This document shows, piece by piece, positions 40,446-52,281 of a stretch of DNA of 64,000 bases. The notes beneath the pieces were generated by a model. The model searched no databases. It was not told the origin of the DNA and was given only the letters and a program-made list of their open reading frames with translations. The DNA is from Fratercula arctica (Eukaryota; Chordata; Aves; Charadriiformes; Alcidae), in contig CANTUZ010000008.1 of NCBI GenBank assembly GCA_947846985.1, positions 37,156,817 to 37,220,816 of the forward strand, written 5' to 3'. A program made the translations under genes and the position numbers. The number at the start of each line of letters is the position of its first letter. Within the stretch, counting starts at the first letter, position 1.

Positions 40446-42033
40446 ATGTGCCTTTTGTGTATTTCATACATGCTTGAAAGATACTATTTTGGAAATAGTT
40501 TTCAAGGGTTTTGCGATGTTTATGGAACTCATTCTTTTACTCTTCCTGAAAATCTGGGTAGTCGGACCCTTGTGTGCAAAGCTCTTACAACAGAGAAAAA
40601 AGATCAAATCAATGAGAGTAAAACAATCCAGAAACTACCCTGCATACGTTTTATTAATTTAAAATTCTAACTTTAAGCTGCACTGGGCAGCCTTTTAGGT
40701 CAGAAAATAAGTCCTGAAAAATAACAATATGAAAAAAATCATATTTATCAAATACAGCAAAAATAGACAAGTTATTGAGCTTTTATTACTGCAGCGCTGA
40801 ATGTTGCCTAGTCTGCATCTCAGACAGAAGTAATTTTGGGAAGAAACTTAGGAGCTAGGGAGCAAGAAATATTTTCTGACTATTTCTGATATTAAGAAAC
40901 GGGCAGCTGCTTAAAAATGCTCAGTGGTTCGGAATGTCAGCCCGAGCGCTGGGGAATGACTTGGTGGAAAGGTTCACGGCCGAAATCATCCAGTGCCCCT
41001 CGGTGCTTTCAACCCCGGCCTCCCAAAGGCACGCCGGGCTGTTGTGTGACCTGGAAACGGGACAGATCAGCAGCGCACAAGGACGTGTTTTTTTTGCTGG
41101 TAGGTCTAAGTGTGTAAACAGACACTTCCAAAGCCTCATTATGCTACCAGTCTTTGGAACGATGTGATTACAAACACCGGCGTAACTTTGCCGGCACACT
41201 TTACCACAAGGCTGTGATCTCCGGCTCTCCAGTGTTTGGTATGTGAATGTACACCGAGAGCTATGGGTATAATAAATATATCAGATCTACATTGCGCCTC
41301 AAGGCAAATATTCTGTTGATTCTACCGTCCTTCCTGTTACGTCTTGTGATGTTTTGCCGTACTCATCTACTCACCCCATAAGACATCCTTGTGAGCAGCT
41401 CTGTGGTTTAATTTTCATGTTTAAACCAAGTTGCTGCAATCGGCTTTTCTGTAACCTAAACTGCAGTTGTTACGACCGTAGTAAAATACAACTTTTCTGG
41501 CTCAGCCTGTAACTCTGCTGTTAGAGGTTTAAACCTCAGTGTGGAGAGAGTCTATAATGAAAGTGAAGCTCTCTCTCCTTTCCTATGATTCAGCCTAGCC
41601 GTCCTTGAGAACCGCCCGGGTTTGCTTCCCGTGCTGTGACATTTGAGACCTGCCCTCCGAGCGCCGGAGGAAGGCTGCGGGCTCGCCAGCTCGTTAGCGA
41701 TGCTCGTCAGCGTTAGAGATGATATCGCAGCGATGGTAAACCACCGCCTCAGCGCTGGCGTGGAGGCAGAGATGCACCAAGTGAGTATGAGGGGTGGCTG
41801 TTAAGGATTCTACTCATGAACCTCATCAAAACTGCGTTGATCTCAGAGGGAAGATGGTTTTTCAATTCTTTCGACGTACGTTAGATTAATCGCCGAGACA
41901 TTGTTCTTATTTAAAGTGTTAATGAAAATATTAAGGATCATGGTGTAAGGAGGTACGAAATGCAGGAACAGAATCTCTTGATAACTTGCTTTATGGCCAC
42001 TAGTAGCAGTATTTTGTAACTTAAATAAAGATA

Positions 42034-42369
42034 CAGCAACAACTGCCTGAAAGGAGGGGGTAGAGAGGTGGGGGTCGGTCTCTTCTCCCAAGGAACAGGC
42101 GATAGGACAAGAGGAAACGGCCTCAAGTTGTGCCAGGGGAGGTTTAGACTGGATATTAGGAAAAATTGTGACACTGAAAGGGTTATTAAGCATTGGAAGA
42201 GGCTGCCCAGGGAAGTGGTCGAGGCACCATCCCTGGAGGTATTTAAAAGCCGGGCAGACACAGTGCTTAGAGATCTGCTTCAGGGATGGGTTTTGTCAGA
42301 GTTGCGTTGATGGTTGGACTCGATGATCTGAAAGGTCCCTTCCAACCTCGGTGGTTCTGTGACTCTACG
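42034..42369 (+). mobile_element. CR1 LINE 3'-end fragment
   Basis: Starts in the ctgcctgaaaggagggggta segment and runs to ggtcccttccaacctcggtg and gttctgtgactctac. Open frames on its antisense strand, shared with the copies at 23022 and 50234, are repeat artefacts. Confidence 0.93.
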
Positions 42370-43869
42370 AAATGTTTTATCCCTTATACAGGTACATCCC
42401 CATTGACTTGCTGGAAGAGTAACACTAAGAATGACACAGGAGCGACCTTTTTAACAGTTTGTTTCTGAAGCACGTTTAGCTGAGCGCCCCTCGGTTTAGG
42501 AGTTACCTCTCAATGGCATTTCCTACATTAAAAAGTCACAGCGGATCGCCTCTCATCCTTCTGTTCCAAAAATAAGAAGTGCAAAACAAGTTGGCAGCTT
42601 TGCCGTCAGAAAAACTAGGAACCGAATTCTGAAATAGCTCCAGCTGCGACACCTAGGAAATCAGCCGCTCTGGTTTCGGCTCCTGTGAATTTAGAACCTT
42701 CAGCCTACCAGGAAAAGCAAAGGAGCACTTGGTTCGTCACCCCAGAGAGTACCGATACGCACCTTATATATGTCTGGTCAAATCCATACACTGTCAGAGT
42801 GAAGCCCTTAGTAGCAATCGCTCAAACAGTGACAATCCACCAGTTTCTAATAGTGTTCTTAAAGCTGGTCTAAAAGCGACACTTGAAGGCAAAGGGCTGA
42901 GAGCAATTTTTAAATTAGATGAGGTTGTTGAACGGGCGGTTGGCAGGTCTTTCTCCAGTGCAGGTGGAGTTAATGCCTTCTATTCACCAGGCACTATTTT
43001 TTTCAGTCGTCTTAGAGCTGCACGGAACTGGGTGATTCTTTCGGAGAGATCACTCGTTTGCTTGGATTTGGGGAATTCAGGCTTCTTTTTTTCCACTTGC
43101 TTTAGGCGTTATGGTAGGAAAGACTTCAGTCATAAGTTTGCTATTTCTTGGTGCATCTGTGCAATGTATTAGTGGATTCAAAAGCTAAATTAAAAATGAG
43201 GGGGGAAAAAAGGTTCAGCAGAAGAGAAATGCAGTTTTTTCTATTTTTCTAAAAAAAAAAAAATAATAGGTTTCTGTTAATGCAAAATATTTTATTTAGC
43301 CTAAATGTTTCACTTTATAGTTATTTTGTACCCTAAAAATATTTTTAAATGACAACTTTATTTTCAAAATAAAAACTGGATGTTTTGATTTGGAAATGTC
43401 AAAATAAGCTCTAAATTTGACTTATTTTTACCCTTAAAGCTATTTTACAGATTCACAGATTTGGAAAATAATAATTATTTCTCTGAAAACGTTGATGTGA
43501 ATTTAGTATTTGCATAAAATGCCTTTTTAATGCCTTTCTCTCGCATTTCCAACATATCTACAGATATATCTAGTAGTGGGGGACTAATTCTTATTTTCTG
43601 TCTACATAAGGCTTGCAAAATGCACATTTCCTAATACGCTACGAGGAATCATCACGGAAATTGTCCTGACAGGTACCAGATTAAAATGATTTTCTCTTTT
43701 TTGTGCAATTTATACCATATACCTCAATTTTATGGCCTGTTTTATCTCCTCCTTTTGTTTTTATTTTATTTGACACAATTATTCTTCAGACTTACCTGTT
43801 TTAAAAACAACTGAATTTTTGAAGTTGAGTTTGTTTACTATTTTTCTTCTGGTTTTGTAACATTGATTT

Positions 43870-43890
43870 TATATATATATATATATATAT
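43870..43890. repeat. (TA)n microsatellite
   Basis: About ten perfect TA/AT units. Confidence 0.95.
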
Positions 43891-44772
43891 TCTAAACCTA
43901 GATGATGTCAAGCAATACTTGGACTGACAGAATTTCAAAATACTGCCTTATTTATTTGATAATTGAAGGAAATAGCTCACCTATGTGTAAGATCATGCTT
44001 CTCCTTTTTGCTTTTTCTAACGTTTCTACTGCTTCAAGATAAGAGACAGGCAGTTAGAATACTTCTGGTTTGCTTTCAAACTGCATTGGTTTAGCTTGAG
44101 ACTGTAATGTAAAGTCTAGTCTGTATACTTCTCTCTTTGCTTATATATAACTACGGGTTTTTTAAAAAGACTAGGGAATCTGAATATTAAAATTAAAAGA
44201 CCTTATAAGGACGCAATGTCAAGATTTTAGGTTATCTCTTGATTCAAAACTACATTCATAAGTGCATTATGTATACATAAATAAGTATAGCCATGATACA
44301 GACATTTTAACGGGGCATTTTAAATAATGCTCTGAAACAACATAGATGTATAATGTTATTTAAATTTTTATTTTAAAGTGGTCATAGTTGTGTGTGGACA
44401 GGATTTCTTTCACATGCTTTTCATAGTGTTCCTGATTATAATACAGATCAGGGATTGCTCTTTTACTGTAGAGAAACACTTTCATTTTTTTATAAACCTG
44501 CTCGGTCGGGCAGAAACTAGCCCGTCAGAATGAGAAATAGTGCTGTGAACTCCAGAATTGACGATGCCAGTTACTCTCCTAATGTGTGTCTCTTGGTTCA
44601 CTGACTTTGGCTTTAAAAAAGATGCTACTTCAAAATAAGGCTTTTCTTGTGACTAATACATTCATCGGGTTTCAGTCTTGTGTGGCTGATGCTGGATTCT
44701 CTGGTGGCTTATAGGGGGTGATGTCTTGCTGTAACCTCTCCCTTGGTTGATCTTGCAAGGTCTTTCTTTCTC

Positions 44773-44796
44773 CTCTCTCTCTCTCTCTCTCTCTCT
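44773..44796. repeat. (CT)12 microsatellite
   Basis: Perfect CT run. Confidence 0.93.
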
Positions 44797-45227
44797 GGCT
44801 GCCTATTTTCACAAAACGGGTAGGAACATAATTATTGTTGAAAACTCTCAGCCTGTGTCAAATCTGGTCCAACCAGTTGGCCAGTTTTCAAAAGTCCTTG
44901 CAGAGCAGGAGATGCGCAGAGGCACACAGAGAGTACAACAGCGTAAGCTTCCTTGCGCTGGAAATCAGTAAAATCAACAATAGCCGCAAATTTTATTTCC
45001 TAAAATCCTGTAAATTCGATAAAGCTGTGTCAGCAGCACTCCAGTTACCAGGCTGAAAAATGCAGTGATGGACTTTTCTGTTCCAACAGCTTTTGGTGGG
45101 ATGCTGTTATTAAGACCCCTCCCTCCTTGTCACACCAACATCTGCTTATTGTGCCTGAGAAACCCGGCATGGTCTGGAACCACCATTTCACACAATTCTA
45201 CAACATGCTCATTTCTTTCCTCCCCTG

Positions 45228-45261
45228 TTTTTTTTTTTTTTTTCTTTTTTTTTTTTTTTTT
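45228..45261 (-). repeat. Poly(T) tract with one C
   Basis: T13 and T3 separated by C from T17. Confidence 0.93.
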
Positions 45262-48200
45262 CCAAATTTGCCAATGTGACAAGTGGCTTTGATGGTTTAG
45301 ACACTTCAGGAATGGGGCTTGTAAGGTGAGGAAAGTCTCAAGCGTCTTCTGTTCAGCCTTCCTGGCAATAAAGACTTCTTTCTTTTAATGCAACTTTGAA
45401 ATTCCACTGCCAGTATTTTACCTTGAGGGTCAGGAGATTCTGGAGACTCAAGAATTAAGAGATCCTTTTAATGTTATCATCTCCAACGTGTCTCGGAGCT
45501 GTAATGTAAGGAACCCTCCTCAGTTTGCAAAGACCACCAGTAAGGTGTGCTGGCTGGCCAGCTGCGCTCGGTGTAGGTTTCAGCGAAGTTCCACCACCCT
45601 TCATTTAACATTTGTGGTTCTGTGGCCAGAATATGTGGTCAGGGTATTAATTCACAGCATTTCTGGGGAACAGCATCCTGGGTGGCCTGTAGAAGGAAGT
45701 GATGGAACTAGTCATTAATTAAGTTCACCCTTCTGCAGACAGCCCTATCCGTGAAGGACCTATCTCTTAGTGAGCAAGCAGCAAAGAAAATACTGATTTA
45801 TGAAAGTTCACCCAGCACGATAGACACCGGTGTGTTATTCACCCTGGCCCCTCCATGGAGCTTTGCGTGACAGATGTGTTTGGGAACGAGAGAGGGCAGC
45901 CCTCCTTTGCTGGAGCTGCTTCTCTTTCTAAAATTCCACTTCATATCCCATATTTAAAATTTGCTGTGGCATAAATATTTCTGCAGTGAGCTGAGGACTT
46001 GCGTCTTGCGTATTGATGCCTTGTTAATATGGTAGTTTTCTACCTAGAGTTTGCTTGCAACAGTACAGTTTTTTTACTTTCTTGCACTAAAAATAAATCT
46101 TTTAAGGTTTGTACTACTAGTAAATTTTTTTCTTGATCAAAGTGCTAGCTATAGGATATGTATTTCACATTAGGCCTATAGAATACGTCATCCTCCAGTA
46201 AGCATAGCTCTATTCAAAGGGATTTTTCTTCATAAATTGGCTGAGCTGGCAATGGAATGGGAGGATGGGGGAGGCTCAGGGGTGGCAATAGCAGGAGAAA
46301 CCAAAAATAAAGCTGCAGGATTCCGGCCTTGCTGTTAGCCGTTACAGCTTGAACTACTGTATTTTTACCAGCTGCTGCTTGAATGGTGCTGGGGAGCAGT
46401 TTGAGGAAAGAGAAACAAAACCTGGAGCAGGCCCTACCAAAACCACTCACTGTGGATCCAATTTTAGAGATGAAAATAAATATTGAACATATATATCACC
46501 ATATACAATGGCAAAGGCGGACACAATGATGTCTCGGGCTTTCTCTGTGGCGCTGCTGGCAGGCAGTAGAGTCATTGCCGCATTATCCAGCACAATTTGA
46601 ATGGAACTGAGTCAAATTTAATTAGCTCCTGTCTGTAGAGCGTTCCTTCACCCACAGCACTTGTAGTATTTAGGGTCCTGCTGTGCAACTGTAATGTTCT
46701 ACACAAAATGCAAGCTGTTCGGGGAATCCCATTCCGAAATCTGCCCTAGTTTACCATTACATACTGTAACCCCTGCACAAGGGGTGGTCTGGTTTTTGTC
46801 ACTTTCCTCTAGGATATCTTCACATCCTTATTTCACATGGCACAGTACGGCAGCCTGGCTGGTCCAGCCCTTAAGCCTTGGAAATGTCCTTTATGGATTT
46901 GGCCATATTTAGACCCTGAGCTTTTTTCTTGCATTTTTTTGTTCCATATCTGTCCACAGTCGTTGCCGCTCTGCCTTTACCAAATCACTTGTCTCCTCAT
47001 CTGCTCTGAAACTGTTTTGCTTCTTCTTCATTGATCAAATGCTATTGACCGTTAAATAACATTTTGGACTTTAGTTCTGTTTTATTTTTGTGAAGTACTA
47101 CAAAGTCATGGGTTTAAAATGCTACTTTATTATTTTAGTTTTGTATTTAACCTAAGTACAGTCTTCTAAAATTACAGATTGCTGTCTTAATTCTGATGAT
47201 AGACATCACAGAATTGCCCACCAAACTTATGGAAGGTGCTCTATTTCAAATTCAGAATTGCTGTTCAAATTATACTGAGCATGACTGAAAACTTCCAAAA
47301 CCTTTTAATCACTCCTAAAGGACAGAAAAACATTTTCTTAAAATACAACCGTAAAAATGTACAGAAATTGTTGTGGACCTCTCTGAACACTTCATTATTC
47401 CTTCTATTCCTGGCTTTTTGCAAAAGTATAAAAAAACCCCCACTGACACGTTCTGCTTAAAGCTGCTGATCAAACTCACATTAAACAGACTAAATACGAA
47501 TTTGGTGAGACCGCATTTCGAACCACGTGATAAAACCGTGGGTAAAGCAGATATAACTTTTCAAGAGTAGAAGTTCAGAGAAGTAAGTTTTGCAATGAGT
47601 GCTGGAGACGTGGTTCTGTCTCACGCTGGCTCCTCCGGCTCAGCTGATGTCCGGCTTTAACAACGTTGTACTGTTGTAGCGGCTGCCGAGCTCTCCTCAT
47701 CCTGGGACCCACTTACTCCTCCTCGGCTGTATTCTGCCCAGGAAGTTGTAGGCATCAGTAAAGCAGCAACAGAGAGAGAGGGAGCTTTACCATCCCGCCC
47801 CCAGCCAAAGCATTGCTTGCTCAAGTTTTTTAACTTCTAAAAAAGGCTTAAGATCAAAATTTTTGTCAGTTGATTAAAGTATATTAACGGGGCGATGATA
47901 CCGCTTTCAAACTTGTTTGGGGTAGAGCATGTACTTAATGGTTTCTTGTGCTCATCTAGAATGAAGAGCAGTAATTGAATCCATCAGTACCAATAAATAT
48001 TAACCCAGACCACTAAATACCATTTTAGTTACATTAATCATTCAACTGAAGTCTGACGGTATGCTTGTCCTTACAAGCTGAAAGAATATAAACCATTTAA
48101 GAAATGACAGTTTAGCTAAGCTCGTCTATTTATGTATTTATTGGATCTTTCTTACAGGGAAATTTCACACCAATAACAGAATACCACTCTCATCCAGACC

Positions 48201-48483
48201 TCCTGAGCGTCTTTTTCCTTGCGCAGTTCTGGTTTAGACACTCTTTCAATGTACTCATAGGAAATGTCTGCTGTTCCTCTGCCACCATTGCCCCCAAACC
48301 GTAAGCACAGACGTGCCTGTGCAGTAGAGAGGGATTTAGAAACGGTTAAGCCAAGAGAAGAGTAGTCGCAGGAACACTGTTCTGTTCGGAAGATGCTTAA
48401 TCACTCTCTGATGAGCACCGAAGTGGATTCCTTTTGCACATATATGCCTCTGTAATCAGAGTCAGCACTGAAATAAACTGTAC

Positions 48484-48633
48484 CTCAGTGGCAGTTTGAG
48501 CAACTGGGTTTGCAGAGGTGGCCTCAATTTTATCTTTTTTCTTGGAAACGCTTTCCTCTCTGTCTGTCTTCATTAGATTCATGCGTTCATATACTACAAC
48601 GCTACTTCCCTTTTTCCCCAAGAAGATTTTAGG
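48484..48633 (-). other. Candidate 150-base exon, minus strand
   Basis: 50 codons, phase 0 to phase 0, between ggggaccttggtag and ACTGAG|GTACAG. Reads KIFLGKKGSSVVVYERMNLM then KTDREESVSKKKDKIEATSA. It lies about 2 kb left of the CpG island, so it could belong to a divergent gene. The acceptor tract is mediocre. Confidence 0.35.
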
Positions 48634-50233
48634 CTACCAAGGTCCCCTTTGAAACTCGTATTTTTTTAATAAGCTTAGATGACAAAATATAGATGCTTCT
48701 TGCTCGGTACAAACCACTCACTCACTCACCGATGTTTCACAATCTTTCAAGGAAATCACCACGGACTGAATGTGTAAGACACTCTTCCCAGGTTTTATTG
48801 CAGTTATTTGCTATGATGAAATCATAAACTACGTCACCTTCCCAGATTTCTTGCTCAAATTCCAGAGGTCTTTATCTTGAATTCTCCTGACCTTTTTAAT
48901 CATTATTTCTGTAAACAACTCTATTATTTCTTTCACATCAGTTCACCTAGAACGCAATTCAGAGTCTTTCCTCACTAGAAACCAATTGACCCTGATAAAT
49001 ATTGTCCTTCCTAAGCAGCACGGCTAGCCAAACTAACCTGTATGCTTTCCAAGTTACGATAGGAAATTATAATGAAATAAGAGTCCTTTGATGCAGTTAA
49101 ATCTATTTTCAAGATCTGTAATTACAAGTCCTGCTTTCTCAAGCACGAGAAGATTCAAAACACAGGAGCATCTTCCTGCTCCAGCCTATTTTAGCCGGCA
49201 CAAAGGCCTCCGACTTTCCTGGGCATGATTTAGAGCCGCTTTGGGCTTTGTTATTATGTTGTTCCTGAGCTCTGCCTTTGTCTTCTTTGAACAGTCGCCT
49301 ACGTCCTGCCAGGCTCCCTGAGCAGCAAGCAGAACGTTCTTTGCCCACAGTGTTCAAACTGCTGAGCAACTTTGTCTTTACCTCTGGTTTGGGAAAGAAA
49401 CGCTGGTTTGACATTCTCTTGCAGCCCTGTCTATTGAAAGGTGATGGTGAAGTCCTGCAATTTCAACCCAACCCACAAACGCTCTAGGAAGGACTATCTG
49501 AGGAGAATGGGGGAGAAAAATCACCGCTACTTGTTCTAGATACAACCTGCATATTCTCACAATATTTGCTGCTCTTACAGCGAAACTATCTGTATTAAAA
49601 TTTCAATTAAAATGGTGTTTCCAAGCATCTCTAAGACTGTTAGTGGCAGGTCTCAAGTGAAATGCCACTGACCCTGCGAAGTATGAAAACGCGGAAGAAA
49701 GTCTCAACAATTTTGTCTCTGCTTTGTATTAGAAAAACGAAGTGTTAGAAAAATGTATCAATAATACGATTGCCTTTTTATTGCAAAATTGTGATGAAGG
49801 CTAATTTGAAACTTTATCGCAGATTTTGAATCAAGTTGTGAAATACTCCGGGCACTGTGATTCCCAGTTAAGCCAAAGTCAGTTGGGATGTCAGGGAGAA
49901 CGTATAAATTTCACAATTGATTTGAGCAATAAACCAGTGAAACAATTCTTTGAAAAGAGTGAAGTATTGAGACTTCTAAATAATTGTCACACAATTTGGA
50001 AACAGCAGTTACCAAGTAATTGGCAACTACCAGCGCTCTGTAGTGCTCTCCTAATTATTTTGCGTGACTTTTATACATGCTCCTTGGAGGTAGCTGCCTT
50101 AGAAACCGGACAGTCACATAAATTCTGTCTTTAACTGATGAACAGGTTGAAGCCAGTGCTTTTATTTGGACCAACGAACGAGAGAACTGGCTTCACGCAA
50201 CGCTGCTTGCCAAACTGGAGTAAGTTCACCTAG
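48634..50233. other. No gene recognised
   Basis: Unique sequence between the exon-like segment at 48484 and the CR1 copy at the CpG-island edge. Minus-strand frame 49139-49414 has no convincing splice sites. Confidence 0.4.
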
Positions 50234-50600
50234 AGAAAAGGACACTGAGGGGAAACCTTCTCGCTCTCTACAGCTCCCTGAAAGGAGGGGGTAGTGAGGT
50301 GGGGGTCAGTCTCTTCTCCCAAGGAACAGGCGATGGGGCCATTTCCTCTTGTCCTAAGTTGTGCCGGGGGAGGTTTAGACTGGATATTAGGAAAAATTTT
50401 GACACCGAAAGGGTTATTAAGCATTAGAAGAGGCTGCCCAGGGGAAGTGGTTGAGGCACCATCCCTGGAGGTATTTAAAAGCCGGGCAGACACAGTGCTT
50501 AGAGATAGGGTTTAGTGATGGGTTTTGTCAGAGTTGGGTTGATGGTTGGGCTGGATGATCTGAAAGGTCCCTTCCAACCTCGGTGGTTCTGTGATTCTAA
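50234..50600 (+). mobile_element. CR1 LINE 3'-end fragment with internal micro-inversion, next to the CpG island
   Basis: The longest copy, beginning in the aaaggacactgaggggaaac segment and ending ggtggttctgtgattctaat at the CpG-island edge. Bases 50335-50355 are the reverse complement of the matching segment in the 23022 and 42034 copies. Confidence 0.93.
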
Positions 50601-51562
50601 TTACTGCCTCAGGCTCCCGATTGCGGGCCTCCTTTCCTCGGTGGCGGGAAGCTGCAGGGACTGACATCCCGGGGACCCGCCGAGGGATGACGGCGGGCTC
50701 AGCCCCTCCTCCTGCGCAGCCGGGTACCGGGTACCCACCGCCTTGCTCCCAACCGGCGCTTCGGGGCTCGGAGGCGGGCAGCCGCCTCGCCTGGGCTCTC
50801 TGCCTTTGCTTGGGCTCGACGCCTGTTCGGGAGGGGTTAAAAACACGATTTTTTTTAAAAGGAATTTCCTTTTTCAGACAGCACCGCTGGTACTTCCAGC
50901 TCTCAGAGCCTCGGTCGTGGGCGGCTGCCCCTCAGCCGGGGACCCCGCGGGGAAGCCGGGGCCGCCGCGGCCCCCGCCCGCGCTTTGCAAACAGCGCGCA
51001 GCCCCCCCACCGCCACGCTGCCTCAGGGACCCGCGGCTCCCCCTCCGCCCTCCCCAGCGGCGCCGCCCTCCCCGCTCACGGCCCGGGCAGCGGCGGGGCG
51101 GCCCCGTCCCCGTCCCCGCTCGCCTCCCCGACATGGTATCACCCGAAACCCGCTATGGCGTGGTATATCCCGGCGCGGGAGGCGCTTCCCTCGGGCCGGG
51201 CCCGCCGCCGCCGCCCCCCCCCCACCCCAGCCCCTCTCTTCCTTCACGCCGAGCGGAACAAGGGCGCGTCCGCCGCTCCCTCTCTTTGTGTGAGCGCGAG
51301 CGCGCGCGGGCGGGCCCGACACACACAGCGCTGAGGAGGGCGCCCGGCAGTCCGAGAGCGGGGCGGGCGGGCGGACGGTTTGGAGCGCCGCCGCGGGGGC
51401 GGGAGGAAGGTGGAGTGAGGAGCGGCGGGCGGCGGCTGGGTGGGGGGGTGGGTAGGAAGGAGGGCGGTGGAAGAGGAGGAGGATAATGATGGCGTGGTGC
51501 GCGTGGCCGCTGGGCGGCCGGGAGGGCTGAGGGGAAGGAGGCGGCGGGACCCCCGCCCCCAG

Positions 51563-52029
51563 GTAGGCTGGCTCGGAAAGTTTGCGGCGAGGTGGCGGGG
51601 CGGCCCCGCAGGCCCCGCGGAAGCCCCAACTTGGGGCCGAAACTTGCGGCTTCCCTCCCCCCCACCTCCCGTTCCGGGCACCGGGCCCCGCCGAGCTGCG
51701 GTGCGTGCGGCGGAGTCCGGCCGGGCCCAGCCTCCCCCGGCCTGGCAGGAAGGGCCGGGCGCTGCCCCCTCCCCCGCCGCCCGGCCCGGCCCGGCCCGGC
51801 CCGGCCCGGGATGGCCGTTGGCGGGAGGGCGGCGGGGGCGGGGGGGGTTGTGCTGCGCCGCTGCATCCCCCGCCGGAGCCGCCAGGTCGGTGCCCGGGCG
51901 GGGGGAGCGGCCGGGTCCCGGCGGACACAATGGGCTTTATCCCGCGGGGAGGTGTCGGGCGCCGGTTTCTGATTCGTGTCACACACCGGCGAGGCCCCGA
52001 GTTAATGCAAACTCTCCGTCTCTCCGCAG
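51563..52029 (+). other. Candidate 5' UTR intron of the neurabin-like gene
   Basis: A good donor, CAG|GTAGGC, has its GT at 51563-51564. A pyrimidine-rich acceptor, ctctccgtctctccgcag, ends at 52029, with a branch-like ttaat upstream. If used, a non-coding exon 1 would end at 51562 and the coding exon would begin at 52030. A competing donor CAG|GTCGGT lies near 51883-51888. Not supported by transcripts. Confidence 0.45.
51780..51809. repeat. (CCCGG)6 pentanucleotide repeat in the CpG island
   Basis: Six perfect tandem CCCGG units within the probable promoter/5' intron. The minus strand reads as G-rich triplets every five bases, a possible G-quadruplex former. Confidence 0.9.
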
Positions 52030-52089
52030 ATGGCTCTCCGGAGACCGCCGTCCGCGCCGGGGATAACGTGGCCCGATGTGGGCGTTTGA
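52030..52089 (+). promoter_or_regulatory. Upstream ORF 1 in the neurabin-like leader
   Basis: ATG at 52030, directly after the candidate acceptor, opens a 19-residue frame ending at TGA 52087-52089. Two more short upstream frames follow at 52075-52098 and 52132-52158, all closed before the main ATG at 52282. Together they could reduce or regulate initiation at the main start. Confidence 0.4.
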
Positions 52090-52281
52090 CGCGCTGTGAT
52101 TTCTTTCTCTCCACGTAATACTCCCCTTTCAATGCGAGCGGGGAGGCCGGCGGAGTGAAAGGCTGCTTTCCGGAGCTGCTCTGGCATCTGCCCTGCCTGG
52201 CGTTGGAGGGTGGAAGCTTTGTGCCTGCGAGCCGTCCTTGCCATTCTTCTTCAGGAGTCGGGGCAGCTTTCTCTCTTGACA

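Larger units (their letters stand above)
35758..48483. other. No gene recognised
   Basis: Unique AT-rich sequence with CR1 copies at 40340 and 42034 and the microsatellites listed. 36470-36790 has a perfect hairpin, an octamer motif and homeodomain-like sites. Confidence 0.45.
50600..52130 (+). promoter_or_regulatory. CpG island, probable promoter and 5' UTR of the neurabin-like gene
   Basis: Very GC-rich and CpG-dense block in an otherwise AT-rich window, with many GGGCGG/CCGCCC-type GC boxes and no clear TATA box. It ends just upstream of the neurabin-like start codon. Long frames on both strands here are products of GC richness. The island could also drive a divergent minus-strand transcript, since exon-like sequence lies 2 kb to its left (48484-48633). 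The transcription start cannot be placed by eye. Confidence 0.8.

Noticed and set aside
42729..43172. 147-codon plus-strand frame
   Set aside because: No family resemblance, no exon boundaries; likely chance.
52210..52281. 24-codon upstream extension of the neurabin-like frame
   Set aside because: It begins at GTG, not ATG, and its sequence does not resemble the family's N-terminus, which starts MMKTE/MLKTE.
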